64,000 nucleotides of DNA, from NCBI RefSeq assembly GCF_963675165.1, contig NC_087384.1, positions 1,200,501 through 1,264,500 on the forward strand, read 5' to 3'. Both the position numbers and the translations under genes were made by a program. Shown here one piece after another: positions 41,411-51,780 of this stretch (its first letter is position 1; every line of letters begins with the position of its first letter). The notes beneath the pieces are model-generated. The model saw nothing but the letters and a program-made list of their open reading frames with translations. It had not been told where the DNA came from and did no database searches. This DNA comes from Halichondria panicea. Its lineage: Eukaryota; Porifera; Demospongiae; Suberitida; Halichondriidae.

Positions 41411-43672
41411 CTACTGTAAAGTTAAGTCTAAATGTGAGCAAATGGATTTGCTATTTAGCTCTCCATCAGTTTGTATGTGTTCACCGCTTTCTCTCCCACG
41501 ACAATCTTGATCAGTAATCAATGCTTCCACGTTCTCGATAACAGAAGCACCACCTTCCTCAGCATTTAGCTCTCCATCAGTTTGTATGTATTCACCGCTT
41601 TCTCTCCCACGACAATCTTGATCATTAATCAATGCTTCCACGTTCTCGATAACAGAAGCACCACCTTCCTCAGCATCCATGGGTATAATGGGACTTGTAG
41701 TAGGGCCGGTTATGTAGCATTCAGTTTCAATTTCAGTATTTTCGTTTGCGATTATGTATTCATTATTCAGTTTAGGCTCTTCAGCAATGTCATGAGGCAT
41801 GCTACTCAAATGTATGTCTCTTTTGTTGAGGGTACTCACAACTGAGCTTGTGCCTAGTATACTGGTACTGGGCCTCCTCTCTAATGTCCCCTTCATGCTG
41901 GAGTCTGCTCCAGTGTATCTTCTTCCCATTGTGGAAGTAGAATATGACATAGTACTATCATGGCGGCGTCTAGCGAGAGTACTTGCTGTTTGACCAGTTT
42001 GACCAGTATGACCACTACTACTTTGCTTGTTAGTCGGCTTACTTCTTGGTCTTCCTCGACAAATGATTCCTTTCCAAGCATCTCTTGAATCTTTACTAAT
42101 AACACAGAAGAAGATGAACAAGAAAAACCCCTGGAGAGAGTTTAGTACGGTGAAGATTACCTGAAAGGTATAGTTTGCTGTTCTTTCCTGTGTGGCTACC
42201 AAAAACGCAGAGAGCCAGGTGAAACCATACAAGGACACAATGCCAAAGATGTTGATTACGAATTTCATTACCAATCTTCGAGGGTTTACAGCTCGTTTAT
42301 ACTTCTTCTTTGTATGCTTGGAAAGAACCACAAGTATGCAGAAAAATATGACGAAATTGAAAAGAATCACCACAATTATGGGACCGAGAAGTGTTCCGTA
42401 CAATATCCCTGGGTCACTAGTAAAGCAACTGTGTGCAAAGAGATAGACAATTGAGATATACTTGGAAACTGCCCAAATTGTAAAGCACTATATTTATGGA
42501 GGACAAGCTAAGGTCATTGAAATTTGGGTCCTCACGAGAAATACAACGTCCTACAAATTATACAATACACAAATACTGTATAGCGGGTTATTTTCGAGGC
42601 ACTAAATTTTTGCAGATTGCTCATTTCGAGGATTTTATGTTCGAGGATAGAGGTTCAAATGACCACACCCCTACAGTATAGACGTTTCAATACCGGATGT
42701 AAACCAATTTTCGAGGCATTAAATTTTTGTGTTTCTGGGTCAATCCTCGAAAGTAACCAGCTATAGGTATTAACATTTCTACACACTTACTTACTAATGC
42801 AGCATTCACAGTAGACTTACGATCTAATAGTTTTGTTTTCAGTAGGTTGCTTTGTACAATTATCCATGTCGTTAGTCACCGTAATCATCAGGTCTCCGCT
42901 TGCTGCTGTCAGAGGGATAACCAGTAATGCAGGAACACCTGATAGGGAGAATACCGTATATATAGCAGGTGAAAAATTGAATTGTTGTGGCATGGCGCCC
43001 ACATTAATTTTGTTATACCATTGGTGTACCCATGCACACATTGAATTCGTGAACATTTCCCCGCTACATGTATAATTATATGGTATGCAGGTACCGTAGA
43101 TAGAGCAACATTCACGAATATGCAACGTACAAAGGGAAGCCAAGTGCTGAATTACTGCTGATTATGCAGTTTACACTCAATTCAAAATTATATATAGCTG
43201 CAAATAAACTTACCCCAACAAATTAAGGAGATGATCACAATAAACCTAGTTGTGATATTCACAAACACAATAACCAACTTCTGGAACATCAGCAATGCAA
43301 CAGCACCCATCCACATGAATGAAACCAGGATGAAGTACTGTACTAGTCCTGCTACTGCAACACAGGTGCCTGTATATATTTTTGCCTCAATTCCAATAAG
43401 AAAGAAAATGAGTGATAGCAACATTGCAAGACACAACTGGATGTGATACTTGGAAGCATCTCTCTGACGCAGTTTCCTGCTCGTGAGGACAGTAATGTCA
43501 ATATGCATGAAATTTAACTTTGCTTACTTAAATCCAAGCAATGTCATTAGAGTAAGAATCAATCCAATGATAGACAATGAAGCTCCAATCCAAGAAAAAT
43601 AGTCTAATGCTAGTTGTAATTTTATTGGCAGTGGTTCACAACCTCCAGGATTTGGGCAGAAATCCTGAATTT
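41411..43672 (-). CDS. Adhesion-type (class B2-like) GPCR, 5' exons missing
   Basis: Exons on the minus strand. About 43664-43530: DFCPNPGGCEPLPIKLQLAL then TM1 (WIGASLSIIGLILTLMTLLG). About 43508-43213: TM2-TM4, HIQLCLAMLLSLIFFLIGIE, FILVSFMWMGAVALLMFQKL. About 42937-42820: extracellular loop 2 with DMDNCTKQP. About 42418-41411: TM5-TM7, LVMKFVINIFGIVSLYGFTW, FTVLNSLQGFFLFIFFCVIS, DAWKG, then a 200-residue tail. NSLQGFFxFxFxCV and SFMWM are adhesion-GPCR signatures. A 37-residue segment of the tail (from AEEGGASVIENVEALI to TDGELN) is tandemly duplicated. The first exon has an acceptor, so upstream exons (GAIN/GPS region) are expected. Instead, the duplicated ependymin block begins at about 43.75 kb. 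Either the gene is truncated or its 5' part lies beyond nested genes. Confidence 0.7.
42572..42767. mobile_element. MITE, GTATAGCGGG family
   Basis: ACTGTATAGCGGGTTATTTT at the left and GAAAGTAACCAGCTATAGGT at the right, with internal TTTCGAGG segments. It lies in an intron of the adhesion-type GPCR. Confidence 0.6.
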
Positions 43673-43795
43673 AAAAGATAGAGTTACTGTTAGTAACGAT
43701 TCATTGAGTCGCTATAATATAACACAACTAATATAATTATAACAAGAATATACCACCAATGCTCCAAAGTCCATACACACAAAGATTCTAGCTAT

Positions 43796-44427
43796 AGGTA
43801 TACCCTGTGATGTAGTAGTCCATGTGACTGATTTTTGAGTCGTATCGGAATAGTGTCTTAGTCGTCAACTTTTCCTGTTCGTCCGTGGATATTCCCACCA
43901 TCATATGGTTGACATTGTCTGAACACCACAAAACTGTGCAAGAATGATAAAATGAAATGTATGATGATGTAGCCGCTATATATACGAGTCAATATGTAAA
44001 ACACATCTACTAGGCATTTATAGATCTAGTTCTCTTACATTTGCCAGATTTAATGTTGTTATGATTAAGGTCACTAATTGTATTTCACCAGAGTTCTCTT
44101 GCAGACTCAGCCCTAGTTTAAGGGGATCTTCAAATTTTATTTTCGCCAATTTTACTCAGAAGCAAAGATACTAGTATCATGGCCAGCTAGCTGTGCGTTG
44201 ATCTCTAACAAGCCGCTCGATGGTATCGAGGCTAACACAAGAGCACTGCATCTCTGCTTCTGAGCAAAATTGGAAATTGAGCATGAGAAGTTTAGAAAAA
44301 TCCAATTACCGTAAGACCTCGATTTAAATCTATATTCCCCAGATCCACAGAAAACCTGAGGTATGTTTGGAACAGGAGGGGCAGCATTGCACACTGCAAC
44401 CAGACAGGCTACAAGGAGAAGCTTCAT
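43796..44427 (-). pseudogene. Ependymin-related B9, exons 1-2 only, exon 1 disrupted
   Basis: Exon 1 from 44427: MKLLLVACLVAVCNAAPPVP, PQVFCGSGEYRF. It is then interrupted by about 260 bp that begins AGGTCACTAATTG and ends CCGTAAGACCT on the plus strand; the B6 counterpart is continuous here (ATGATTATATCTATATT). The remainder of exon 1 and the donor are at about 44070-44037. Exon 2 (about 43936-43803) is open: STDEQEKLTTKTLFRYDSKI. Exons 3-4 are absent: sequence changes to the GPCR locus at about 43.75 kb. It therefore marks the edge of the duplicated block. Confidence 0.65.
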
Positions 44428-44473
44428 TTTGCTATTGCAGTCGAGGCTAGTACATGTAGAAATTAAAAAGTGT

Positions 44474-44502
44474 GGAGTTCGTGACTCCAGAAGTTTTGTG
44501 GT
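44474..44502 (-). promoter_or_regulatory. Shared upstream motif, B9 (variant)
   Basis: GAGTTCGTGACTCCAGAAGT about 50 nt upstream of B9: a CCAGAAGT variant of the ETS-like core. TGCGCATGCGCAAG follows at about 44533, as in B6. Confidence 0.35.
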
Positions 44503-44567
44503 AAATTTTATGATGCTTTTATTATGCCTCAGTGCGCATGCGCAAGCAAGGTACTTGTAAGGATTGG

Positions 44568-44627
44568 GTTTCAGCCGATACCAAGCCGATTAAAATACGT
44601 ATTTTAATCGGCCTGGATTCGAGGCTA
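44568..44627. repeat. GCCTCGA/GGCCGATT palindrome
   Basis: AAGCCGATTAAAATACG mirrored by CGTATTTTAATCGGCCTGG, ending GATTCGAGGCTAG. Confidence 0.75.
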
Positions 44628-44747
44628 GCCGCATACCAGCAATGTGGCTGGAACACATTTTCTAATTAGCATAAACAATCATGGATTTGCAATGAATAAC
44701 AGTTAAAGGACATGCAGTAAGATCATTGCATGGTTCAACTAGTGTGT

Positions 44748-45718
44748 TCATGGTTTCTTGCACACAGGGGGGACATCGAACACCTTAGGGTCGGAGATAG
44801 TAGCATTGAAGCTCATGAAATTATATTCCACAATTAAATCCGTTTCTTTGCCATTGTAGTAGCCAGGTACGTTAGGGATGCCAGGAGGTACAGCCAGCTC
44901 AAAACGCTCACCAGCGACCTGCATGGTGTAGTCCAGGGTGTAGTAGGCAGGCACATTAGGAATGCCAGGGGCTACAGCCAGCTCCAAACGCACACCAGCA
45001 ACCTGCACGAGGCATGGGATATAAATTTGCCACTTGATAAAGTAGTTCAGTTAACAAGAAAACGTAACAATTAGCTAGGCAAATTCACTCACAGTCTGTC
45101 CCCATATGTCGTAACTCATTTCTTTGATTTTCTTCTGTCCCTCGTACGTTGCTGACTTAACCCAGTCAAATATAGGAGGCAGTTTGGTGATATTCGTAAT
45201 CTGAGAAGTACATTGTTCAGGCCTGCATATGAATCACACATGCATGCACTTGTAGTAATAGCAATAACAGAAATTTAGGATCACTGGATGCATACTTACA
45301 TGTAGTAATACATACAGAAGTTCGAACTATACTGTATAGCATACCCTGTGATGATGTAGCCCATGATGTGACCGGTTTTCTGGTCATATCGGAGTAGTGA
45401 CTCAGTCGTCAACTGTTTGTAGATATTTATTCCAACCTCCATCTGGTTGACATAGTCACGACACGTCAAAACTGTGCAAGAATGATGAAATGAAATCTAT
45501 GATGATGTAGCCGCTATATATTCACTCAAGAGTCCATGCAAAACACATACAGTCATAGATCTACTAGGCATTTTATATTACTTACATTTATAATTGCTAA
45601 TGTCTGCAGAGCCATTGACAAAAATCTCCCCAGATCCACAGAAAGTCTGAGGTATGTTTGGAACAGGAGGGGCAGCACTGCACACTGCAACTAGACAGGC
45701 TACAAGGAGAAGCTTCAT
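44748..45718 (-). CDS. Ependymin-related secreted protein B10, with duplicated 28-residue segment
   Basis: Exon 1 from 45718: MKLLLVACLVAVCSAAPPVP, PQTFCGSGEIFVNGSADI. Exon 2 (about 45478-45347): LTCRDYVNQMEVGINIYKQ, SLLRYDQKTGHIMGYIITG. Exon 3 (about 45224-45094): PEQCTSQITNITKLPPIFDW. Exon 4 (about 45003-44748): VRLELAVAPGIPNVPAYY repeated as ERFELAVPPGIPNVPGYY, ending DPKVFDVPPVCKKP. It shares the 84 nt repeat with B7. No stop or frameshift seen. Insertions now separate it from the motif that lies close upstream of its counterpart B8. Confidence 0.65.
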
Positions 45719-45845
45719 CTCAGCTGATCTCTTCATTAAATTGCAACAGAACGTAATTATAAAAGCATGTATGCATAGACTAGAATCTAGATAGAAATCT
45801 AGATCTACTACACTGTATAATAATTATATCTAGATCTATATTTGA

Positions 45846-46405
45846 TCCAACTAGAAAAACATTTGCAATGTGAAAAATTGCTAGGATTGGCCAGGGGAAC
45901 CACAAAAAAGCGTGGGAACAAGAAATCAGACGAGAGCATAACTCCAATCCGTTACAACGTCAATCACATGTATACTGGTAGTTTTCCCATGTTTTCCCAG
46001 CCAATATGCCACGCAATTTTTACTGGTGGAGTGATGACCAATCCCTATATATATTTATTATACATCCATTTTAGAATGTGGGGCACATAATCATGATGAT
46101 TTGTGATGAATTGATGTTCCTAATACATGCAGTGTTGAGCACAGGTACACACAGTCCATCCATGCGTAGTAACATGCACGGACCGTACTGGTGACTGCAT
46201 GGAATGATGTGGTGGATGGAAGCTGATAGGTGGATCTGGAACACAGTCTATTATTTAATATACTATGTATTGTACATGTTCATGACGTTGTAACGGATTG
46301 GAGTTATGCTCTCGTCTGATTTCTTGTTCCCACGCTTTTTTGTGGTTCCCCTGGCCAATCCTAGCAATTTTTCACATTGCAAATGTTTTTCTAGTTGGAT
46401 TCCCT
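45846..46405. mobile_element. MITE with about 120 bp inverted repeats, about 560 bp
   Basis: ATCCAACTAGAAAAACATTT to GTTACAACGTCA on the left is mirrored on the right (TGACGTTGTAACGGATTGGA to TTTTTCTAGTTGGAT). Absent from the first block copy near 33.5 kb. No coding region supported. Confidence 0.8.
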
Positions 46406-46639
46406 TTCTTTTTCAGTACAGTTTACGTATCATGACATGCATAAGTGGAACGTCAAGAGGCAGTACAAGAAGAGAAGACAGGACTAATCAGATATCTTCT
46501 CGAATATCTCTGGACTAATAATTATAGTATGAGTAATAATTTATTGCTTGATAATTATGTTGAATTTGCGAATCAGTATTAAATGACAGCCATTTTAAGA
46601 GCATGATATCTAGCCAGTGCATATAGCATGCCTGTCAGA

Positions 46640-47000
46640 GAAAGGGAGCTAGAGCTGAACAGTGTGAAGAAAAGGAACACCTCAGGCTCTGGAAAAGCAC
46701 TGCTGCACTGATTTTAGGCACACGGTTTTTTAGCCACGCCTATCTATTATTATTGGCCACAACGTAATTGCTGAGTCATTAAAGATGGCGGAATTGTCTA
46801 GGTAAGAGAAATAGAGACTGAGAGGTCATCTGCCTCGTGGAAGCAATCGCAAATCTGAAGAAGCGCTTTGTAATCCAGGTTGTAGTCGTTTGGAAACCCT
46901 GTGCAGAATGTCCTGGAGATGGCTGTACTTGGAGTAAATGCTGGGCAAGAAACTTACTTACTTACTTACTCACTTACTTACTTACTTACTTAGTCAGTCA
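46640..47000 (+). mobile_element. Possible SINE-like insertion with (CTTA)n tail
   Basis: A unique stretch ends ATGCTGGGCAAGAAA, then (CTTA)n at about 46949-46992. A 3' microsatellite tail after a short non-coding body is typical of SINEs, but no clear tRNA A/B box was recognised. The stretch is absent from the other block copy. Confidence 0.3.
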
Positions 47001-47265
47001 GACAAAGAGCGGTGAAACGTCGAAATAGTGCAATTTTAAAATGAAAATATTCATTCATTAAAATGTTTATGGATTATAAAATTAGAGATACAAAGAGAGA
47101 AAAGGCTAAATAAACTATCTGTTCAGCCAGTTTCTTGATGTGGCCTTTCCCTGCAGAGATAGAACAGTTTGAACATGAGTCAAAATAATTGAAATATTGC
47201 TAAACACGGGCAAACCCACTGCCAATCCTATGTAAAACCTACTGGTTTTACTAATATATTAATGT

Positions 47266-47290
47266 TGAGTTTGACTCCGGAAGTTCATGT
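47266..47290 (-). promoter_or_regulatory. Shared upstream motif with ETS-like core, displaced from B10
   Basis: GAGTTTGACTCCGGAAGTTC, identical to the B8 motif at 33541. It is now 1.55 kb from the B10 start codon because of insertions at 45.8-47.2 kb. Confidence 0.4.
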
Positions 47291-47462
47291 GTTCAATTTT
47301 GCTTCATTTCAGTAGTAATGCTGTCATGTGTGTGCCACTCAACCAGCCCCTCCCCCACATTTTGCTTGAGTGAGTATGACAGGCGAGACTAGAGTTCATG
47401 CACTCATTAAATACAACACACACTGATGGACAATAAAGTATAATACAGTTTTCAGTTTCAGT

Positions 47463-50400
47463 TTAGACTAGAGCAAAGCGCACAATCTGTGGTCCAGTGA
47501 CGCTCCCTTGTCTGAGGGGGCGGTACCCTCCATTCGTTCTACACCCACCCTCCGAGGAGGAGGTCGACAACATAAGAGCTCGAGACAGAGGTACCTTCTC
47601 TTGAACACGAACGTCTTCATCAGTTGCAAATACATCATCGTCTTGGTTACAATCCACGTGATTTGCTGTAACGTATCGAGGTTGGGTAGGTTCGTGTATT
47701 GTTGTCATATATCTAGGCTCAGCAGGTTGTATTTGGTGGCCATTAGTTGATGGCTCTGCAACTGATGGCTCTGAAACTGTTGGCTCTGCCACTGCTAGAT
47801 CCAATTTATTTTCTTCAAGGGGAGGTTCGCAAAATGAAGTGATGGGATCTTCAGATTGACCAATGGCTTCTGTTTCAGCTCCACTTGGAAAAACGTCGCC
47901 ATTTTCCTCTTGCGACAGTGAAAGGTCGAAATCTTCTTTAGCTATAGAATCAGCGAATGAAGTGATCTTTTCTCGAGAAGGTACCTCATTTTGTGACAGT
48001 GAGAGTTGAACCAATTTTCCGGCCTCAATACCGCTCACACTGAATGCCCTATCCTGGAACATGGCCTCCAATTGTTCTGCAGGTACGGCCGACTTAACTG
48101 ATACAGTACTTGATGGAGACAGTTTGAAAATCTTTATAATTGCAAGTCGAGCTTTACGATAAGCAAGGCAGTAAAAAATGAGAGAAACAAGTCCGAAGAG
48201 AATCGAGGATACGAGGAACACACTATGTAAGGCTGTATCTGTGTGCTGTGTGGAGGGCAAACCAACGGACCATGTAATGTCAAACAGGAAGAGGGTGGAG
48301 CCAGTGGAAGTAAAGTGCCACGCCCATTCTGTAAGTCCGTTCTTGGTCCTGTTGAGTAGAGAAGTGACAAGAAACACACACCATGTGAGGAGGTGGAGGA
48401 GTCCCAGGGGAAGGAGCTCACCGAGCCAGTACGGCCATTGTGTTGGGCCACAACTGTGTGTGTGTGTAGGGGGGGGGAGTGATTGGGCATACGCAGAAAT
48501 AAGATTTCTATATGCTCTAAGCTCACAATTGGCAGTCAAATAATTGTTAGTGAAATACTAGTTCAGTGAAATTAAAACTTACAAGTGGGTAGTATCATTT
48601 GGTGTGTAGTTAGTGATGTCTGGGCCGATGGAGACGGCCACCACCAGCAGTGGGATACCTGCAAACACAAGCATCATGCATCGATCATTAACAGAGTCTA
48701 TGTACTACAGTAGTAACAAAGACTCAGTAAAATAAGCCAACTATGCACCGGTTCAGGCCTACCAACCATATAACATATAGGGCAAATGACCTATAGAATA
48801 TTAATTTTCCACAATTTACTTACCCCAATTCAAACAGAAGGCAATCACATGTGCAAACAATCTCCTTTTGCCCGTAACTGTGATAGCCTTAAACATGACC
48901 AGGTTGGTAAGAGCCAACATGGCCACCAGAAACAGGTAGTGAAACAGAGCAGCAAAGAAGATGCATCCAGTTCCAGTGCGGGTAGTATTGTGAGAGATAA
49001 CGTAAGCAAGGTTGAGGGCTATCACGGAGACACAAGCGTTGGTCAGTACCGGAGTGAAGGGCTCTTCTCTGAGAGGTCTGGGGAGGGGGGGGGAGTCAGT
49101 TATACGCTATTTGGTCAAATAATAATAAGCGTAGCTCTATAAGAGGCCTATTAAAATGATGGTATGTATGTTTTTACAGATTGCTTTCAAGTCCAATTTT
49201 CAGCGTTAGCATAAAGTGGTTACATGTATATACACACGCACACGTACAGGTGCAAACAGTTATAACGAAAGTGCATAGTTTACACAAAGTACAAACTACA
49301 ATGAAAGCCTATCAATGGATGCTTATAATAATTATTACAGAATACTTTCAAGTCCAAATCATTTAGTATAAATACACACATAATGAAAGTGCATAGTTTA
49401 CACAAAGTATAAACAAACACTTTTGTTTGCTCATACTACCGTATAGCGGGTAATTTTCGGGGGTCAAAATATTCGTGGTTCAGCAATATTTAGCCATTCG
49501 TGGTTTTTATTTTTGTGGTTGCTGCTTGCACTGCAGGTAAATGTAGACAAGGTCGCTTCATTCGTGAGTAAAATATTCGTGGTCCAGTGTTAAACCACGA
49601 AAACCACGAATATTTTGCCCCACGAAAATTACCCGCTCTACGGTATACTCTCTCAGATCTGTTTCTTGAGGAGACTTACTTGATGACAATGTAGACGACC
49701 ATTATTGCCAGGAAGCAGAGGGCTCCCACGATCCCCCCCACATAGGAGCCATGACCTAGCCCTCCGGGCGTCTCCAGACCTACAAATAATGAAAACAAAA
49801 AGATAAGATTGTGTACACTATGGGAACTACGATAGCTCTAGTGTTTTTATATACATAATTATCATATCTTGTATTATTATTTTCTACATGGACCGGGACG
49901 TTTTTACAAAATGTTTTGGGAAAAAATTATTAACAACGTACACTGTACTCACCACCAGGGGTTACGAGAATGGGGCTGAGTATCAAGTGGTATTGATTGG
50001 TCAACTCTGTCTCTCCGGCTGTGCTGCCGGCCTTGCAACCATAGTAACCAGCGTCGCCCTCCCCCACACTTTGTATGGTTAGCACACTTTCGATTGCACG
50101 ATCGAAATCACCGAAACCATCCACATTTGTCTGGATTATTTCCAAGCGCCCCTCGACGTCTGTTATCAGAGGAGAGCCATCTTTGTACCACAAGATAGTC
50201 GGGAGGGGGACGCCAGAGGCTACACAGGTGAACGATATCGTGCCGTCTTTGAGGACAGATTGGGTGGAGTTTGGAGCATCCTTGATGAGGGGAGGGGCTA
50301 TGGAGGGTTAAAATATAGTTGGTAATTAAGCGAATAATAAAAACAATAATAATTATGCTGAACACATTTCAGTTTACGCTTACTATGAACAAGAATGTTG

Positions 50401-51680
50401 AAGTCTGCACTTTTAACGACAGTATCAAGAGAGGTCACATGACATCCATAGCGGGCGGCATTCTCAGGCTTAATACAATTGACCAATAGAGTTGCTCGAA
50501 TCAAAACCACATTCCTGTTCTCTTGACGATGCTCCAATACTGTGACCTTTGAACTATTGCCTAGCGGTTGGTCGTCAAAGGTCCATGATAAGTTCGTAGA
50601 GGGTGCATTAGATACGGTAGTGTAGCCCACGCATCCGACAGAGAGGGTGTGGCCAGTTTCTATGGTAACATCGGACGGTGCGACGAGAATACCAGTACTC
50701 TCTGCAGAAATACATACATGCTGACTTTTTTGAAATCAAGCAACAATAGCTCCAGAATATTATTTTGGGCACGAAATAAATCACTGATACCGCAATGCTT
50801 TTATTAACTCACCGACTGCACAAAGGTCAAAGGTGGCGGTGGTTGTCTCCCCATCCCCTGAAGCCACACAGCTGTACTCTCCCGAGTCAGTCACGCCCAC
50901 TCCACACACCTTGAGCACACCCCTCACAAAACTGCGTCCTCCACGAGTCACCAGATCACTTGCTACGCTCCGTCGATCGTCGGTGGATATCTCGAGGTCA
51001 TTTCGTGTCCAGTAGATGTGTGATGATGAGTGGGCGATACAGGCTAGTGTGAGGGTGGTGTGGGCGTCGCTAATGGCAGTGTGGGTGTGGCCTGGACTAA
51101 CGACTATTTGAGGAGGGGCTGGAGGGAAGTAAGAGGGAAAATTAGTGAATTAGATAAAAGTAATTCTTATAGAAGTTGATAAGAATGTGGATTGAGAGAA
51201 TTTTAACTTGATTTGAATACTGTAATGGAGGTGTTCAATAAGAGTGGGGTCATCATGAGATCACTGCATGCGCAATGACTGCTAGCATACAGTTCAAGGA
51301 CTAATAAAGTTGCTTGCTTGGGCCACAAAACATTTGCTGAACCTAAAAACAAACAAATGTACTCAAAGATATTCTTACCTAACACTTCGAGTTGAAATGA
51401 GTGCTTTAGTTCCTGTTGTCCATTGGTCCCTACACATGCAATCTCCCCTCCATCATAGTCTGCCACCGGGCTTATACTCAGTACACTCCTCACAAACTCC
51501 ACCCCCTCACGGCGTTCGATCGTCTCCTGAACATTGAACCTCCCTGCAGCGCTGAGAGGTACCCCAGACCATGTGACGTAGGGCCGTGGGAATGAGTGGA
51601 AATCACATGACATGTTGTGGGTGGAGCCAACACGAGCACTTGACATTGTAGGGCCAGAGAATAGCTGAATAGAAGCTGCA

Positions 51681-51747
<67 letters not shown>

Positions 51748-51749
51748 TT

Positions 51750-51780
<31 letters not shown>

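Noticed and set aside
46837-47028. 63-residue ORF ending in LLTYLLTYLLTYLV
   Set aside because: The hydrophobic repeat is the (CTTA)n tract read in frame.
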